Assembly: GCA_963691885.1 (NCBI GenBank)
Contig: OY829843.1
Coordinates: 2,108,001-2,172,000 of the forward strand
DNA length: 64,000 nucleotides
Direction: 5' to 3'
Origin: G963691885 sp963691885
GTDB lineage: Bacteria; Pseudomonadota; Alphaproteobacteria; UBA8366; Aestuariispiraceae
Under the pieces are notes generated by a model. It was not told the DNA's origin. It was given only the letters and a program-made list of their open reading frames with translations, and ran no database searches. The position numbers were made by a program, and so were the translations under genes. Each line of letters opens with the position of its first letter. Position 1 is the first letter of the stretch. This document shows positions 25,810 to 34,603 of this stretch, one piece after another.

Positions 25810-26463
25810 CTAGGTTTCAAGTATTTGGCCAAGCGCCATTGCGACGGCGGCTTGTGGCGGATCTATGACGGGGATGCCCAGCGCATCTTGCAATGGTGCC
25901 CGTAAATACGCCATGCCGGCGCAGCCCAGAACCAGCACATGGGCACCATCCTGATCCCGCAATTCGATTCCGACTTCTATCATCCGGCTCAGAACCCGAT
26001 CCCGATCTGCTAATTCGACCACACCCAGACCGAGGGCCCTGTCGCCTGCAAAACGTTCTTTCAAACCAAGCTGTCGGATAATCCGAAGGTGTCGCGGAAT
26101 GGATTTTTCGAGAATGGCCACGATCCCGAATTGTTCGCCCCTTGTGCAGGCCGTTAGCAGACCGGATTCTGAAATGCCGAAAACCGGTTTGGATGTCGTC
26201 TCCCGCGCGGAATGCAGACCCGGGTCGCTGAAACAGGCAATCACAAAGGCATCGCAATCGGACTGGCGGTGCTCGATCATCGAACAGAGGGGGGCAACAA
26301 CACCGTCCACGTGGCGCTGGCTTTCGATGCCGGGCGGACCTTCTTTCAGTGTGACACACTCGATTTCCGGGCCGCCTGGGACCCGAAACTTTTCCATGGC
26401 GCTCGAGATGCCCTCTGTCACCGCTTCTGTGCTGTTTGGGTTGATAACCAGGATGCGGGACAT
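25810..26463 (-). CDS. hyuE: Asp/Glu racemase-family protein, probable hydantoin racemase
   Basis: A 217-residue protein of the Asp/Glu/hydantoin racemase superfamily. It starts with ILVINPNSTEAVTEGI, typical of hydantoin racemases. The two catalytic Cys are seen in VIACFSDPG and VLGCAGMAYL. It would interconvert the enantiomers of 5-substituted hydantoins so the D-specific hydantoinase and carbamoylase can use both. It is placed between these two genes with gaps of 5 and 14 nt. Confidence 0.88.
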   Translation of the reverse strand: MSRILVINPNSTEAVTEGISSAMEKFRVPGGPEIECVTLKEGPPGIESQRHVDGVVAPLCSMIEHRQSDCDAFVIACFSDPGLHSARETTSKPVFGISESGLLTACTRGEQFGIVAILEKSIPRHLRIIRQLGLKERFAGDRALGLGVVELADRDRVLSRMIEVGIELRDQDGAHVLVLGCAGMAYLRAPLQDALGIPVIDPPQAAVAMALGQILET

Positions 26464-26468
26464 TGGAT

Positions 26469-27419
26469 CTACTCCGCCTCAGGTGGTGGCTCTGCCCCGA
26501 CCCTATCGGTAATAAGCCCGTAATGTTCGGGCCTGCGATGGGCCGCAAAATTGAAGACGGTCGATTTGCCAAAGTTACACAGGTCCAGGTCTGCCTCGGC
26601 GACAATCAGCTCGTCATCGGTTGTATGGGCCAGCGCAACAATCTCCCCCTGCGGGGAGACGATGCAGGTTCCCCCCATCATTTCGTATCCGTCTTCTATC
26701 CCGGCCTTTGCGACGGCAACGGCCCAGGTGGCATTTTGATAGGCCCCTGCCTGGACGCTCAGATGGTTGTGGAACATCCGCTGATGAGGTTGCTCGATTG
26801 CGCCATGCTGGTTGCCAGTTGGTGTGTTGTATCCCAGCATCACCAGTTCAACGCCCTGCATGCCCATGACCCGCCAGGTCTCGGACCAGCGCCGGTCGTT
26901 ACAGATGCACATTCCCATAACAGCACCCATGCGCCGCCAGACCGGAAACCCCAGGTCGCCCGGTTCGAAATAGCGTTTCTCAAGATGCTGGCGTACCAGC
27001 TTCTCGTCATATTCCGCGTGCCCTGGCAGATGTACCTTGCGGTACTTTCCGAATATCTCGCCTTTGTTATCAACAAGGATGGAGGTGTTGTAGTGATGTT
27101 CCGTGCCGTCATCATCCTGCGCAATCTCGGCATAGCCCAGGTAAAACCCGATTCCCAAATCCCGGGCATGATCGAAAAGCCGCTGATTGTCCGGGCCAGG
27201 CATGGTGCGTTCGAAATAGATATCCATTTCGGCCCGATCCTCTGCATACCAGCGGGGGAAGAATGTGGTGAGGGCCAGTTCGGGAAAGACTACGAAACTG
27301 CAACCGCGGGCATGGGCCTGATCGAGCAGTATGATCATGCGGTCAATGACCGATGCCCGGCTGTCAGCCTTCTGGATCGGCCCAAGTTGGGCAGCCCCAA
27401 CAATCATTTTTCTGCTCAA
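26469..27419 (-). CDS. hyuC: N-carbamoyl-D-amino acid amidohydrolase
   Basis: A 316-residue nitrilase-fold enzyme that splits N-carbamoyl-D-amino acids to D-amino acid, CO2 and ammonia. The Glu-Lys-Cys triad is in FPELALTTFFPRW, GKYRKVHLPGHAEYD and CICNDRRWSETWRVMG; QHLEKRYFEPGDLGFPV and the C-terminal AHRRPEHYGLI are hallmarks of D-carbamoylases. TTG 27419 is the likely start: GGGAG lies 7 nt upstream and MSRKMIVGAAQLGP lines up with known D-carbamoylases beginning MTRQMI. An internal ATG at 27407 has no ribosome site. First gene of the hydantoin operon. Confidence 0.94.
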   Translation of the reverse strand: MSRKMIVGAAQLGPIQKADSRASVIDRMIILLDQAHARGCSFVVFPELALTTFFPRWYAEDRAEMDIYFERTMPGPDNQRLFDHARDLGIGFYLGYAEIAQDDDGTEHHYNTSILVDNKGEIFGKYRKVHLPGHAEYDEKLVRQHLEKRYFEPGDLGFPVWRRMGAVMGMCICNDRRWSETWRVMGMQGVELVMLGYNTPTGNQHGAIEQPHQRMFHNHLSVQAGAYQNATWAVAVAKAGIEDGYEMMGGTCIVSPQGEIVALAHTTDDELIVAEADLDLCNFGKSTVFNFAAHRRPEHYGLITDRVGAEPPPEAE

Positions 27420-27516
27420 ACAACAGCTCCCGCGTAAAAGATTTGACGAAGTTCAGGATAGAACCCGACGACCTTCGATAAAAGCAGGAAAGAGAAATGA
27501 GCGCGATTTTGCCAAT

Positions 27517-28464
27517 TCACTTCTGGAGGGCTGCCCACATTTCGCGGTCTCGGTCTGCTGTCCAGATTTGGGGGTGTTCCATGCCGCCGGCTTCCTGAAA
27601 GGCGCGGGTGATGTCGAAGGGCATGCAATGCTCAAAGATTACCCAGTGGCCATATTTTGGGGAAAGCACAGAATAGGTCTCGGCATAGGTCGCCTTGAGA
27701 TCCATTCCTTTTGCGACACAGGTTTTAACGGTTTCGTACAGATCAAAGATGAAGTCGCGCGTTCCCTGAATGGCGGCCTTGGAGGTTTCTGCTGTCTTCA
27801 ACGCTGGGCCGCGGCCGGGCACCAGCTTTTCGGCATCGAGCGAGAGTAGGTTGTCCAGGGTGGTTGGCCAGTCGCTCAGAAACGCGTCCCCGGTATAGGG
27901 TGTCGCGTCATATTCGACCATGTCACCGGCAAAGACTGTGCGGCAATCCGGGATCCAGGCGACAATGTCGCCCTTCGTGTGAGAGCGACCGAGATGAAGC
28001 AGCTGCACTTCGCGCTTGCCCAACCAGATCGACATTTTTTTCTCGAAGGTAAGAGTGGGCCAGGTGAGACCCGGCACCGTCTCGACATTCTCGAAGAGTC
28101 TCGGAAACCGACCAACCTCACTGTCAAAATCCTGTTGGCCGCGCTCTACGATATTGTCGTAGGTTAACTGGCTGCAGATAATCTGTTCTGCGTCATAAGC
28201 CGCCGCGCCCAAAACACGCACAGCGTGATAATGACTGAGCACAAGGTATTTGATCGGCTTGTCGGTTACGGTCCGGATCCGGTCAATCAGTTTTTGTGCC
28301 TGAACGGGAGTTGCCAGCGCATCCATGACAAGAACACCGTCTTCGCCAATGATCACCCCAGAATTTGGATCACCCTCCGCCGTGTATGCGTAGACATCGG
28401 GGGCGATCTCCTCAAACGTGATCTTCTTTTCGTCGAGATCTGCGGTTGACGCGAAATTTGTCAT
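27517..28464 (-). CDS. Metallo-beta-lactamase-fold hydrolase with incomplete second metal site
   Basis: A 315-residue MBL-fold protein. The usual HxHxDH motif reads HYHAVR, so the two His of metal site 1 remain but Asp-His of site 2 are Val-Arg. The third site-1 His is kept in LGRSHTKGDIVAW, the bridging Asp in VFAGDMVEYD, and the last His is Arg in VPGRGPAL. Related HYHAVR proteins are common in proteobacteria, with no established substrate known to me. Divergent from a MarR gene, with a perfect palindrome between them at 28545-28562. Confidence 0.8.
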   Translation of the reverse strand: MTNFASTADLDEKKITFEEIAPDVYAYTAEGDPNSGVIIGEDGVLVMDALATPVQAQKLIDRIRTVTDKPIKYLVLSHYHAVRVLGAAAYDAEQIICSQLTYDNIVERGQQDFDSEVGRFPRLFENVETVPGLTWPTLTFEKKMSIWLGKREVQLLHLGRSHTKGDIVAWIPDCRTVFAGDMVEYDATPYTGDAFLSDWPTTLDNLLSLDAEKLVPGRGPALKTAETSKAAIQGTRDFIFDLYETVKTCVAKGMDLKATYAETYSVLSPKYGHWVIFEHCMPFDITRAFQEAGGMEHPQIWTADRDREMWAALQK

Positions 28465-28544
28465 TGAGATGTTCCTGTACAGAAATGGATAAAGCCCTAT
28501 CGTTTAATTGGTGGTTCAAGCCGCTTGACCACTTCGATCATTAC

Positions 28545-28562
28545 TAGTTTCATCTGAAACTA
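28545..28562. promoter_or_regulatory. Probable MarR operator
   Basis: A perfect 18-bp palindrome, TAGTTTCA TC TGAAACTA, in the gap between the divergent MBL and marR genes. It lies 80 nt from the MBL start and 55 nt from the marR start. Size, symmetry and placement suit a MarR-family dimer controlling both genes. Confidence 0.7.
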
Positions 28563-28617
28563 AGTCAAGGCCCGCCCAGATTTAAGAGGCCAAGTGTCGG
28601 ACAAAGAGGATTGAGTT

Positions 28618-29127
28618 GTGAATCAGCCAGATGACCGCCAACAAAGCAGCCAGAATTTGGCCCTGGAGGCTGCTGTCAGCGCCGATGAACCATTCAAGCT
28701 CGAAACTTTTTTACCTTACCGGTTGAGTGTTCTGACAAATCGAATCAGCCGGGAACTTTCCAAACTCTATCAGGAGCGCTTTGGCCTCTCGATTCCTGAA
28801 TGGCGGGTTATGGCGAATCTTGGTCGATTTGCGCCTATGTCGGCTCAGGATGTCGCAGAACGCAGTTCCATGGACAAGGCGAAGGTGAGTCGGGCCATTG
28901 CATCCCTGCAAAAAGCAAAACTGATAACCCGGGATCAGGATCCGAAAGACAATCGCGCAGTGCTCTTGAACCTGTCGAATGAAGGACGGCGCATTTATGA
29001 CGAAATCACACCCTTGGCGACCGAGTGGGAAAAGTTACTGTTGCAGGGATTGGGAACGGACGAGGCTAGGTCTCTGCATCAAATAATCGACCGGTTACAT
29101 CGTCGGATGGATGATTCGATGGCTTAA
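28618..29127 (+). CDS. MarR-family transcriptional regulator
   Basis: A 169-residue winged-helix regulator. Helix-turn-helix and wing are seen in MSAQDVAERSSMDKAKVSRA and ITRDQDPKDNRAVLLNLSNEG; dimerisation helices flank them. The start is GTG 28618, preceded by AAGAGGA. It probably represses itself and the divergent metallo-hydrolase through the palindrome at 28545-28562. Its ligand is unknown; MarR relatives with TAGTTTCA-type operators often sense aromatic acids or their CoA esters, which is only a hint. Confidence 0.9.
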   Translation: MNQPDDRQQSSQNLALEAAVSADEPFKLETFLPYRLSVLTNRISRELSKLYQERFGLSIPEWRVMANLGRFAPMSAQDVAERSSMDKAKVSRAIASLQKAKLITRDQDPKDNRAVLLNLSNEGRRIYDEITPLATEWEKLLLQGLGTDEARSLHQIIDRLHRRMDDSMA

Positions 29128-29260
29128 ATTCCCAACCAGCAGAAAGTGCGTCGACAAGACCGGTGAGTGACAACATAATAGTATAATAAATTTATGTAAT
29201 TAGGGGCCCGGCGTAACCAAGCGGCGATCACTTGCGCTGGGGAACGGGATCTTTTCAATT

Positions 29261-30811
29261 ATGGATCAGAAACGTGACCCAGCGTCGGTAAATGCTGATT
29301 TTGTATCGGCCGCTCTGGATAACGCAGGGGTTGGTGTTTACGAAACCGCTGTGAGTGGTGAGATCCTCTTTATCAATCTCACACTGGCAGAAATGCTGGG
29401 TTTCGAGTCCATTGATGCCTTTATGCAGGCAGACCAGAATGTACATGGTTGGTATGCCGACCCGGATACGCCGCGCCGCTTTCGATCCTTGATCAATGAA
29501 TACGGTACGGTGAAAGGATTCATCACACAGGTTAAACGGAAAGACGGCACGCTTTTCTGGGCCAGCGAACATGCCAATCCGCTCTACGATGATGACGGGA
29601 ACCTGACCAGTTTCATTGGTTCCCTGGCTGACGTGTCTGAGCTGGTTGAGACACAAAACCGGCTGGCTGAGGCGGAACGGAGCTACAAACGTATCTTTGA
29701 ACGCGTGAACGAGGGCGTTTACCGCTCTTCTCTGGAGGGGCGACAGTTGCGGGCAAATCCGGCCCTTTGGCGCTTGAACGGTTATTCTTCAGAAGAAGAG
29801 CAAATTGAGGCCGTAAAAGACATCGCCATTGAATGGTATGTCGATCCCAATCGGCGGGACGAGTTTGTCCGACAGCTGGAGGAAAACGACAGTATTGAGA
29901 ATTTTGAGTCCGAGATATACCGCCATAAGACGCGTGAGAGAATTTGGATATCCGAAAATGCGTATCTTGTTCGCGACAAAGAGGGTGAACCGCTGTTCTT
30001 TGAAGGCACGGTGCGGGATGTAACGGAGCGCAAAGAGACCGAGATCGCCATGGTTGAGGCCCTGCGTCAGGCCCAGTCTGCGAAGCGGGCAAAGACCCGC
30101 TTCCTTGCCCATATGAGCCATGAATTGAGGACGCCTCTCAACGCTGTGCTTGGCTTTTCGGATTTGATCCGGCATGCGGATGCGACCAGAACGCCGATTG
30201 AGAAAATAGTTGAATATGCCCAGGACATATACAACTCAGGCAGTCATCTTTTGGATTTGATCAATGATATCCTTGATCTGTCCCGGATCGAAAACGACGC
30301 GCTGACCCTCGATGTTGAAAGCGTCTCTATAGAAGCGGCGGTCGTTCAGGCCTGCAATCCGATGCGTCCAATCGCGGATAATAAAAAAATTTCGATCCTG
30401 ATCGGTGATCTAACGCCGGGATTTATCAGGGTTGATCGGCGGGCGGTTCACCAATGTCTGCTGAATGTCCTTTCCAATGCGATCAAATTCACGGAAAGCG
30501 GCGGGGCAGTTTCAATCGATGTTCGTGACCGGGATGCAGAAGGTCTTGTTGAGATTGCCATTCACGACAACGGCTGTGGCATACCGCAAAGCCTACTTAC
30601 GCGCATTGGGGAACCGTTCATCAATGCAACGGAGGGAAATGCGTCGACAGGCACTGGCGCTGGCCTGGGCCTGGCGATCACGCGCTCGCTGATAGAAAGA
30701 ATGGGTGGCAGATTTGAGGTTGAAAGCGTGGTTGGCCGCGGAACCCGCGTCGCTTTGTTCTTTCCCAAAGTGGTCGGGGAGAGGGCCGATCAACAGCCTT
30801 CCTTGCTTTAG
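29261..30811 (+). CDS. Cytoplasmic PAS-PAS sensor histidine kinase, orphan
   Basis: A 516-residue kinase without membrane segments. Two PAS domains span about 12-130 and 140-258 (each with a PAC-like end, FIGSLADVSEL and EGTVRDVTERK). HisKA follows with the phospho-acceptor His287 in FLAHMSHELRTPLN, then HATPase_c with the N box NVLSNAIKF, G1 HDNGCGIP and G2 GTGAGLGLAITRSL. No receiver domain or partner response regulator is encoded in the window. It sits 79 nt before the BMP transporter operon, but a link is not shown. Confidence 0.93.
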   Translation: MDQKRDPASVNADFVSAALDNAGVGVYETAVSGEILFINLTLAEMLGFESIDAFMQADQNVHGWYADPDTPRRFRSLINEYGTVKGFITQVKRKDGTLFWASEHANPLYDDDGNLTSFIGSLADVSELVETQNRLAEAERSYKRIFERVNEGVYRSSLEGRQLRANPALWRLNGYSSEEEQIEAVKDIAIEWYVDPNRRDEFVRQLEENDSIENFESEIYRHKTRERIWISENAYLVRDKEGEPLFFEGTVRDVTERKETEIAMVEALRQAQSAKRAKTRFLAHMSHELRTPLNAVLGFSDLIRHADATRTPIEKIVEYAQDIYNSGSHLLDLINDILDLSRIENDALTLDVESVSIEAAVVQACNPMRPIADNKKISILIGDLTPGFIRVDRRAVHQCLLNVLSNAIKFTESGGAVSIDVRDRDAEGLVEIAIHDNGCGIPQSLLTRIGEPFINATEGNASTGTGAGLGLAITRSLIERMGGRFEVESVVGRGTRVALFFPKVVGERADQQPSLL

Positions 30812-30890
30812 GGTCGCGGTTTTTCTTGTTCATTGCGGGCTGCTGCGGCAAAAACGAGATGGGGATTTCAGAAATTGGGGGCAGGGGTAA

Positions 30891-32504
30891 TTGGCGTCAT
30901 CTGAAACATCATCAGGCTTAACGTCAGATGGGGCGGCCTATCAACTCGAATTGACGTCTGTTACCAAGGCATTCCCGGGTGTTTTGGCGAATGACGCTGT
31001 CTCGTTAAAGGTTAAGCCGGCTGAGATACATGCCCTGCTTGGCGAAAATGGTGCCGGTAAGTCCACCCTGGTCAAAATGATCTATGGCATCCTGAAACCT
31101 GATGCCGGGGAAATCGCCTGGGAAGGCAAGCCCGTCGACATCGCAGGACCGAACGCGGCGCGGGCCCTGGGAATCGGTATGGTTTTCCAGCATTTCTCGC
31201 TCTTCGATGCGTTGACGGTCTCGGAAAACATCGCCCTTGCCCTGCCAGCGGGACATAGATCGGACGTAGATGGAGAGAATCTGGCAGAGGAAATAGCCCG
31301 CGTTTCGAAGAGCTATGGGCTGCCCCTGGATCCAGCAGCTTATGTTCATGACCTCAGTGTCGGGGAACGGCAGAGGATCGAGATTGTCCGGTGTCTTCTT
31401 CAAAATCCGCGCCTCTTGATTATGGATGAACCCACGTCTGTTTTAACACCGCAAGAGGCGCGACTGCTGTTCGAGACCCTGCGTCGTCTCTCCTCAGAGG
31501 GATGCGCCATTCTCTATATCAGCCACAAACTGCAGGAAATTCGTGAGTTGTGCGAAACGGCAACGATCCTGCGCGGGGGCCGGCTTGTTGGCACATGTGA
31601 TCCCAGAGAAGAAACCACACAGAGTCTGGCCCGCATGATGATTGGTGAGACTCCTTTGAAACCGAAACGGGATCAAGCGACGGACGCCATGTCCGATCGA
31701 CCGGTTCGGTTGAGGGTCGACGGTCTTTCTGTGCCTTCGGGCCATGCATTTGGCGTGTCGCTGAAGAATATCTCAATCTCTGTCAGGGCGGGAGAAATCC
31801 TGGGCATTGCAGGGGTCGCCGGGAATGGACAATCGGAATTGATGGAAGCCATGATTGGTGAGGTCTTGTGCGACCTGCCCCATGCCATCGCCATTGACGG
31901 GAAGCCTGTCGGGAAACTGGGCCCGCGAAAACGACGGGAACTCGGCGTATGTTTCGTTCCTGAGGAACGCAACGGGCATGCCACAGCCCCGGGTATGGCG
32001 CTGTCGGAAAACGGCCTGTTGAGTGCGGACAAGCGTATGGGCCTGACCCGTAATGGCTGGATTGACGAGGGCAAACGCAATGGCTTCGCTTCAGATGTCG
32101 TCTCACGTTTCAATGTTAAGACAGCAGGTATTCATGCTGCCGCCGGTAGCCTTTCCGGCGGTAATTTGCAGAAATTCTCGGTCGGACGTGAGATTGTTCA
32201 GGAACCAGGTGTGTTGATCGTCGATCAGCCGACCTGGGGTGTGGATGCAGGATCTGCCGCCTTCATCCAGAAAGCCCTGATTGATCTTGCCGCAAGCGGG
32301 GCGGCCGTGATCGCGATTTCACAGGATCTGGACGAGATCTTTGCGATTGCAGACCGGATTGCGGTGATTTCGGAAGGGAAACTGTCCGATGCCAGTCCCG
32401 TTGACGATGTGACGATCGAAGAAATCGGTTTGTTGATGGGCGGCATTCATAGGGGTGACCCGGGCGATACATCACAAACCCGTCCTGGCGGGGGCGCATC
32501 ATGA
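30891..32504 (+). CDS. BMP-type ABC importer, double ATP-binding protein (nucleoside/purine family)
   Basis: A 537-residue protein with two ABC cassettes in the style of YufO/RbsA. First cassette: Walker A LLGENGAGKSTLVKM, signature LSVGERQRIEI and Walker B LLIMDEPTSVL. Second cassette: GVAGNGQSELMEA in place of Walker A, signature LSGGNLQKFSV and VLIVDQPTWGVD. The degenerate second P-loop is normal for the family. The start is TTG 30891, after CAGGGG. It forms an operon with two permeases and a BMP binding protein; related importers carry nucleosides or purines. Confidence 0.9.
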   Translation: MASSETSSGLTSDGAAYQLELTSVTKAFPGVLANDAVSLKVKPAEIHALLGENGAGKSTLVKMIYGILKPDAGEIAWEGKPVDIAGPNAARALGIGMVFQHFSLFDALTVSENIALALPAGHRSDVDGENLAEEIARVSKSYGLPLDPAAYVHDLSVGERQRIEIVRCLLQNPRLLIMDEPTSVLTPQEARLLFETLRRLSSEGCAILYISHKLQEIRELCETATILRGGRLVGTCDPREETTQSLARMMIGETPLKPKRDQATDAMSDRPVRLRVDGLSVPSGHAFGVSLKNISISVRAGEILGIAGVAGNGQSELMEAMIGEVLCDLPHAIAIDGKPVGKLGPRKRRELGVCFVPEERNGHATAPGMALSENGLLSADKRMGLTRNGWIDEGKRNGFASDVVSRFNVKTAGIHAAAGSLSGGNLQKFSVGREIVQEPGVLIVDQPTWGVDAGSAAFIQKALIDLAASGAAVIAISQDLDEIFAIADRIAVISEGKLSDASPVDDVTIEEIGLLMGGIHRGDPGDTSQTRPGGGAS

Positions 32505-33574
32505 TCCGGCTGGAACCAAAGGGCGAAGACTCCCGCGTCATGTCCCGGTTCTCCCCGGTGATCGCAATCGCGCTGACCGTTGTCACGGGTGGTATCCTGT
32601 TTGGCCTGCTGGGAAAGCCACCGGGCGCCTCGCTCTATGCCTATTTCATTTCACCGCTATCCACGCTTTACGGTGTCTCGGAACTGGGCGTTAAGGCGAC
32701 ACCTTTGATCCTGATCGGACTGGGCCTGGCCATCGGCTTTCGGGCGGGGGTCTGGAATATTGGTGCTGAAGGTCAATTCACCTTGGGGGGTATTTGTGGT
32801 GGTGCGCTGGGCCTGGCGTTTTACGAGATAGATAGCATTTTACTGATGCCTGCCATGCTGGTTGCCGGGATTCTGGGTGGCATGGCCTGGGCATCGATCC
32901 CGGCTTTTCTCAAGACGCGGTTCAATGCGAATGAGATCCTTGTTTCACTCATGCTCACCTATGTTGCGGTCCTGTTGTTGAGCTATCTGGTGCATGGTCC
33001 CCTGCGGGATCCAGATGGATTTTATTTTCCGGAATCCAGGCTGTTCCATGATGCCGCCATGATGCCGAATCTCATTTCAGGGACGCGGCTGCATTGGGGT
33101 GTTTTGTTTGTCCCGCTTGGCGCGATTGCAATCTGGTTGTTGTTAAGCAAAACGATCCTCGGATTCCAATTGAAGGTCTATGGACAGGCTCCCCGCGCTG
33201 CCCGGTTTGCCGGATACAAGGAACCTCGGATCATCTGGTTCTCGCTTCTGTTGGGCGGTGGTCTGGCCGGGCTTGCCGGTATTCTGGAGGTTGGTGGCAC
33301 CATAGGGCAGCTGACCCCTGTGATTTCGCCTGGATATGGCTTCACCGCGATCATTGTCGCCTTTTTGGGGCGGTTGCATCCCCTTGGCGTGGTTCTCGGC
33401 GGATTGATGATGGCACTCACCTATATCGGCGGCGAAAATGCACAGATCGAGATAGGTCTGCCTTCTGCGGTGACCGGTCTGTTTCAGGGTGTTTTGCTGT
33501 TCTACCTTCTCGCCTGCGATGTTTTGATCAAATACCGGATCCGGATTGGGTCCGGCCGTTCGGCGCGCGTGTAG
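32501..33574 (+). CDS. BMP-type ABC importer permease 1 (YufP-like)
   Basis: A 357-residue BPD_transp_2 permease with about ten hydrophobic segments. It contains GLGLAIGFRAGVWNIGAEGQ, the family signature, and FNANEILVSLMLTYVAVLLL. ATG overlaps the stop of the ATPase gene (ATGA). It pairs with the next permease to form the channel. Confidence 0.92.
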   Translation: MIRLEPKGEDSRVMSRFSPVIAIALTVVTGGILFGLLGKPPGASLYAYFISPLSTLYGVSELGVKATPLILIGLGLAIGFRAGVWNIGAEGQFTLGGICGGALGLAFYEIDSILLMPAMLVAGILGGMAWASIPAFLKTRFNANEILVSLMLTYVAVLLLSYLVHGPLRDPDGFYFPESRLFHDAAMMPNLISGTRLHWGVLFVPLGAIAIWLLLSKTILGFQLKVYGQAPRAARFAGYKEPRIIWFSLLLGGGLAGLAGILEVGGTIGQLTPVISPGYGFTAIIVAFLGRLHPLGVVLGGLMMALTYIGGENAQIEIGLPSAVTGLFQGVLLFYLLACDVLIKYRIRIGSGRSARV

Positions 33575-33584
33575 GAGAAGCATT

Positions 33585-34505
33585 ATGGATGCATTGATGC
33601 TGCTTCTGCTCACCGTGATAACCGCTGCGACGCCCTTGTTGTTGGCCGCGACGGGCGAGTTGGTAACCGAAAAAGCCGGGGTCCTTAATCTGGGTGTTGA
33701 GGGCATGATGATTGTCGGTGCGGTGACGGCGTTTGCGGTCGCTGTCACGACTGGCAGTTCGGGCCTTGGTATCATTGCGGGGGCCGCCGCCGGGGTTCTG
33801 ATGTCGGGGATCTTTTCGTTTCTGACCCTGTCGCTTCTTGCCAATCAGGTCGCGACCGGCCTTGCCCTGACCATTTTTGGCATCGGCCTTAGCTCCATGA
33901 TCGGCAAGGGTTTTGTCGGCCTTGCCGTAACACCACTCAGCCAATTGGATATCCCGGGGCTTAGCGCAATTCCGTTTTTGGGGCCGATTCTGTTTGGTCA
34001 GGACGTGTTGGTATATCTTTCCTTTGTGATGCTGTTCGCGGTTTCCTACGTGCTGCGCAAGACCAGGATCGGTCTCATCCTGCGGGCAGTCGGGGACAGC
34101 CACGATGCCGCCCATGCGATCGGATATTCGGTTCTGAAAGTGCGTTATCTGGCCGTTCTGTTCGGTGGCGCGATGTCAGGCCTGGCGGGTGCGTATTTGT
34201 CTTTGGCATATACCCCGCTCTGGGCAGAGAATATGACGGCCGGGCGCGGCTGGATTGCATTGGCACTGGTGGTGTTTGCGACCTGGCGTCCGGCACGGCT
34301 GCTACTGGGGGCGTATCTGTTCGGCGGCATCACCATCCTGCAGCTACACGGACAGAGTTTTGGATGGTCCATCCCCTCCCAGATTATGTCGATGTTGCCC
34401 TATCTTGCGACAATCGCCGTTTTGGTGGTGATTTCCGGCGACCGGGCCAAGATTCGGTTGAATGCCCCTGCTTGTCTTGGCAAGGTTTTCCATCAGACAA
34501 AATAA
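33585..34505 (+). CDS. BMP-type ABC importer permease 2 (YufQ-like)
   Basis: A 306-residue permease of the same family, with ATGELVTEKAGVLNLGVEGM as signature and LANQVATGLALTIFGIGLSS in the middle. ATG 33585 is preceded by AGGAG at 7 nt spacing; a longer frame beginning inside the previous gene is not used. It lies 10 nt after permease 1. Confidence 0.92.
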   Translation: MDALMLLLLTVITAATPLLLAATGELVTEKAGVLNLGVEGMMIVGAVTAFAVAVTTGSSGLGIIAGAAAGVLMSGIFSFLTLSLLANQVATGLALTIFGIGLSSMIGKGFVGLAVTPLSQLDIPGLSAIPFLGPILFGQDVLVYLSFVMLFAVSYVLRKTRIGLILRAVGDSHDAAHAIGYSVLKVRYLAVLFGGAMSGLAGAYLSLAYTPLWAENMTAGRGWIALALVVFATWRPARLLLGAYLFGGITILQLHGQSFGWSIPSQIMSMLPYLATIAVLVVISGDRAKIRLNAPACLGKVFHQTK

Positions 34506-34603
34506 AGTAGTCGCCCGTGATACGGAAAAGAGGGCGTCTCATAATTTTCGGGGTTGAGAACGAAAGCAGTCAAAAAGAAACAGGGTGAAGGAGTATAACC
34601 GAA

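Noticed and set aside
26463..27437. A 324-codon open frame on the plus strand
   Set aside because: Antisense to the D-carbamoylase gene, whose catalytic triad is clear; the frame has no ribosome site.
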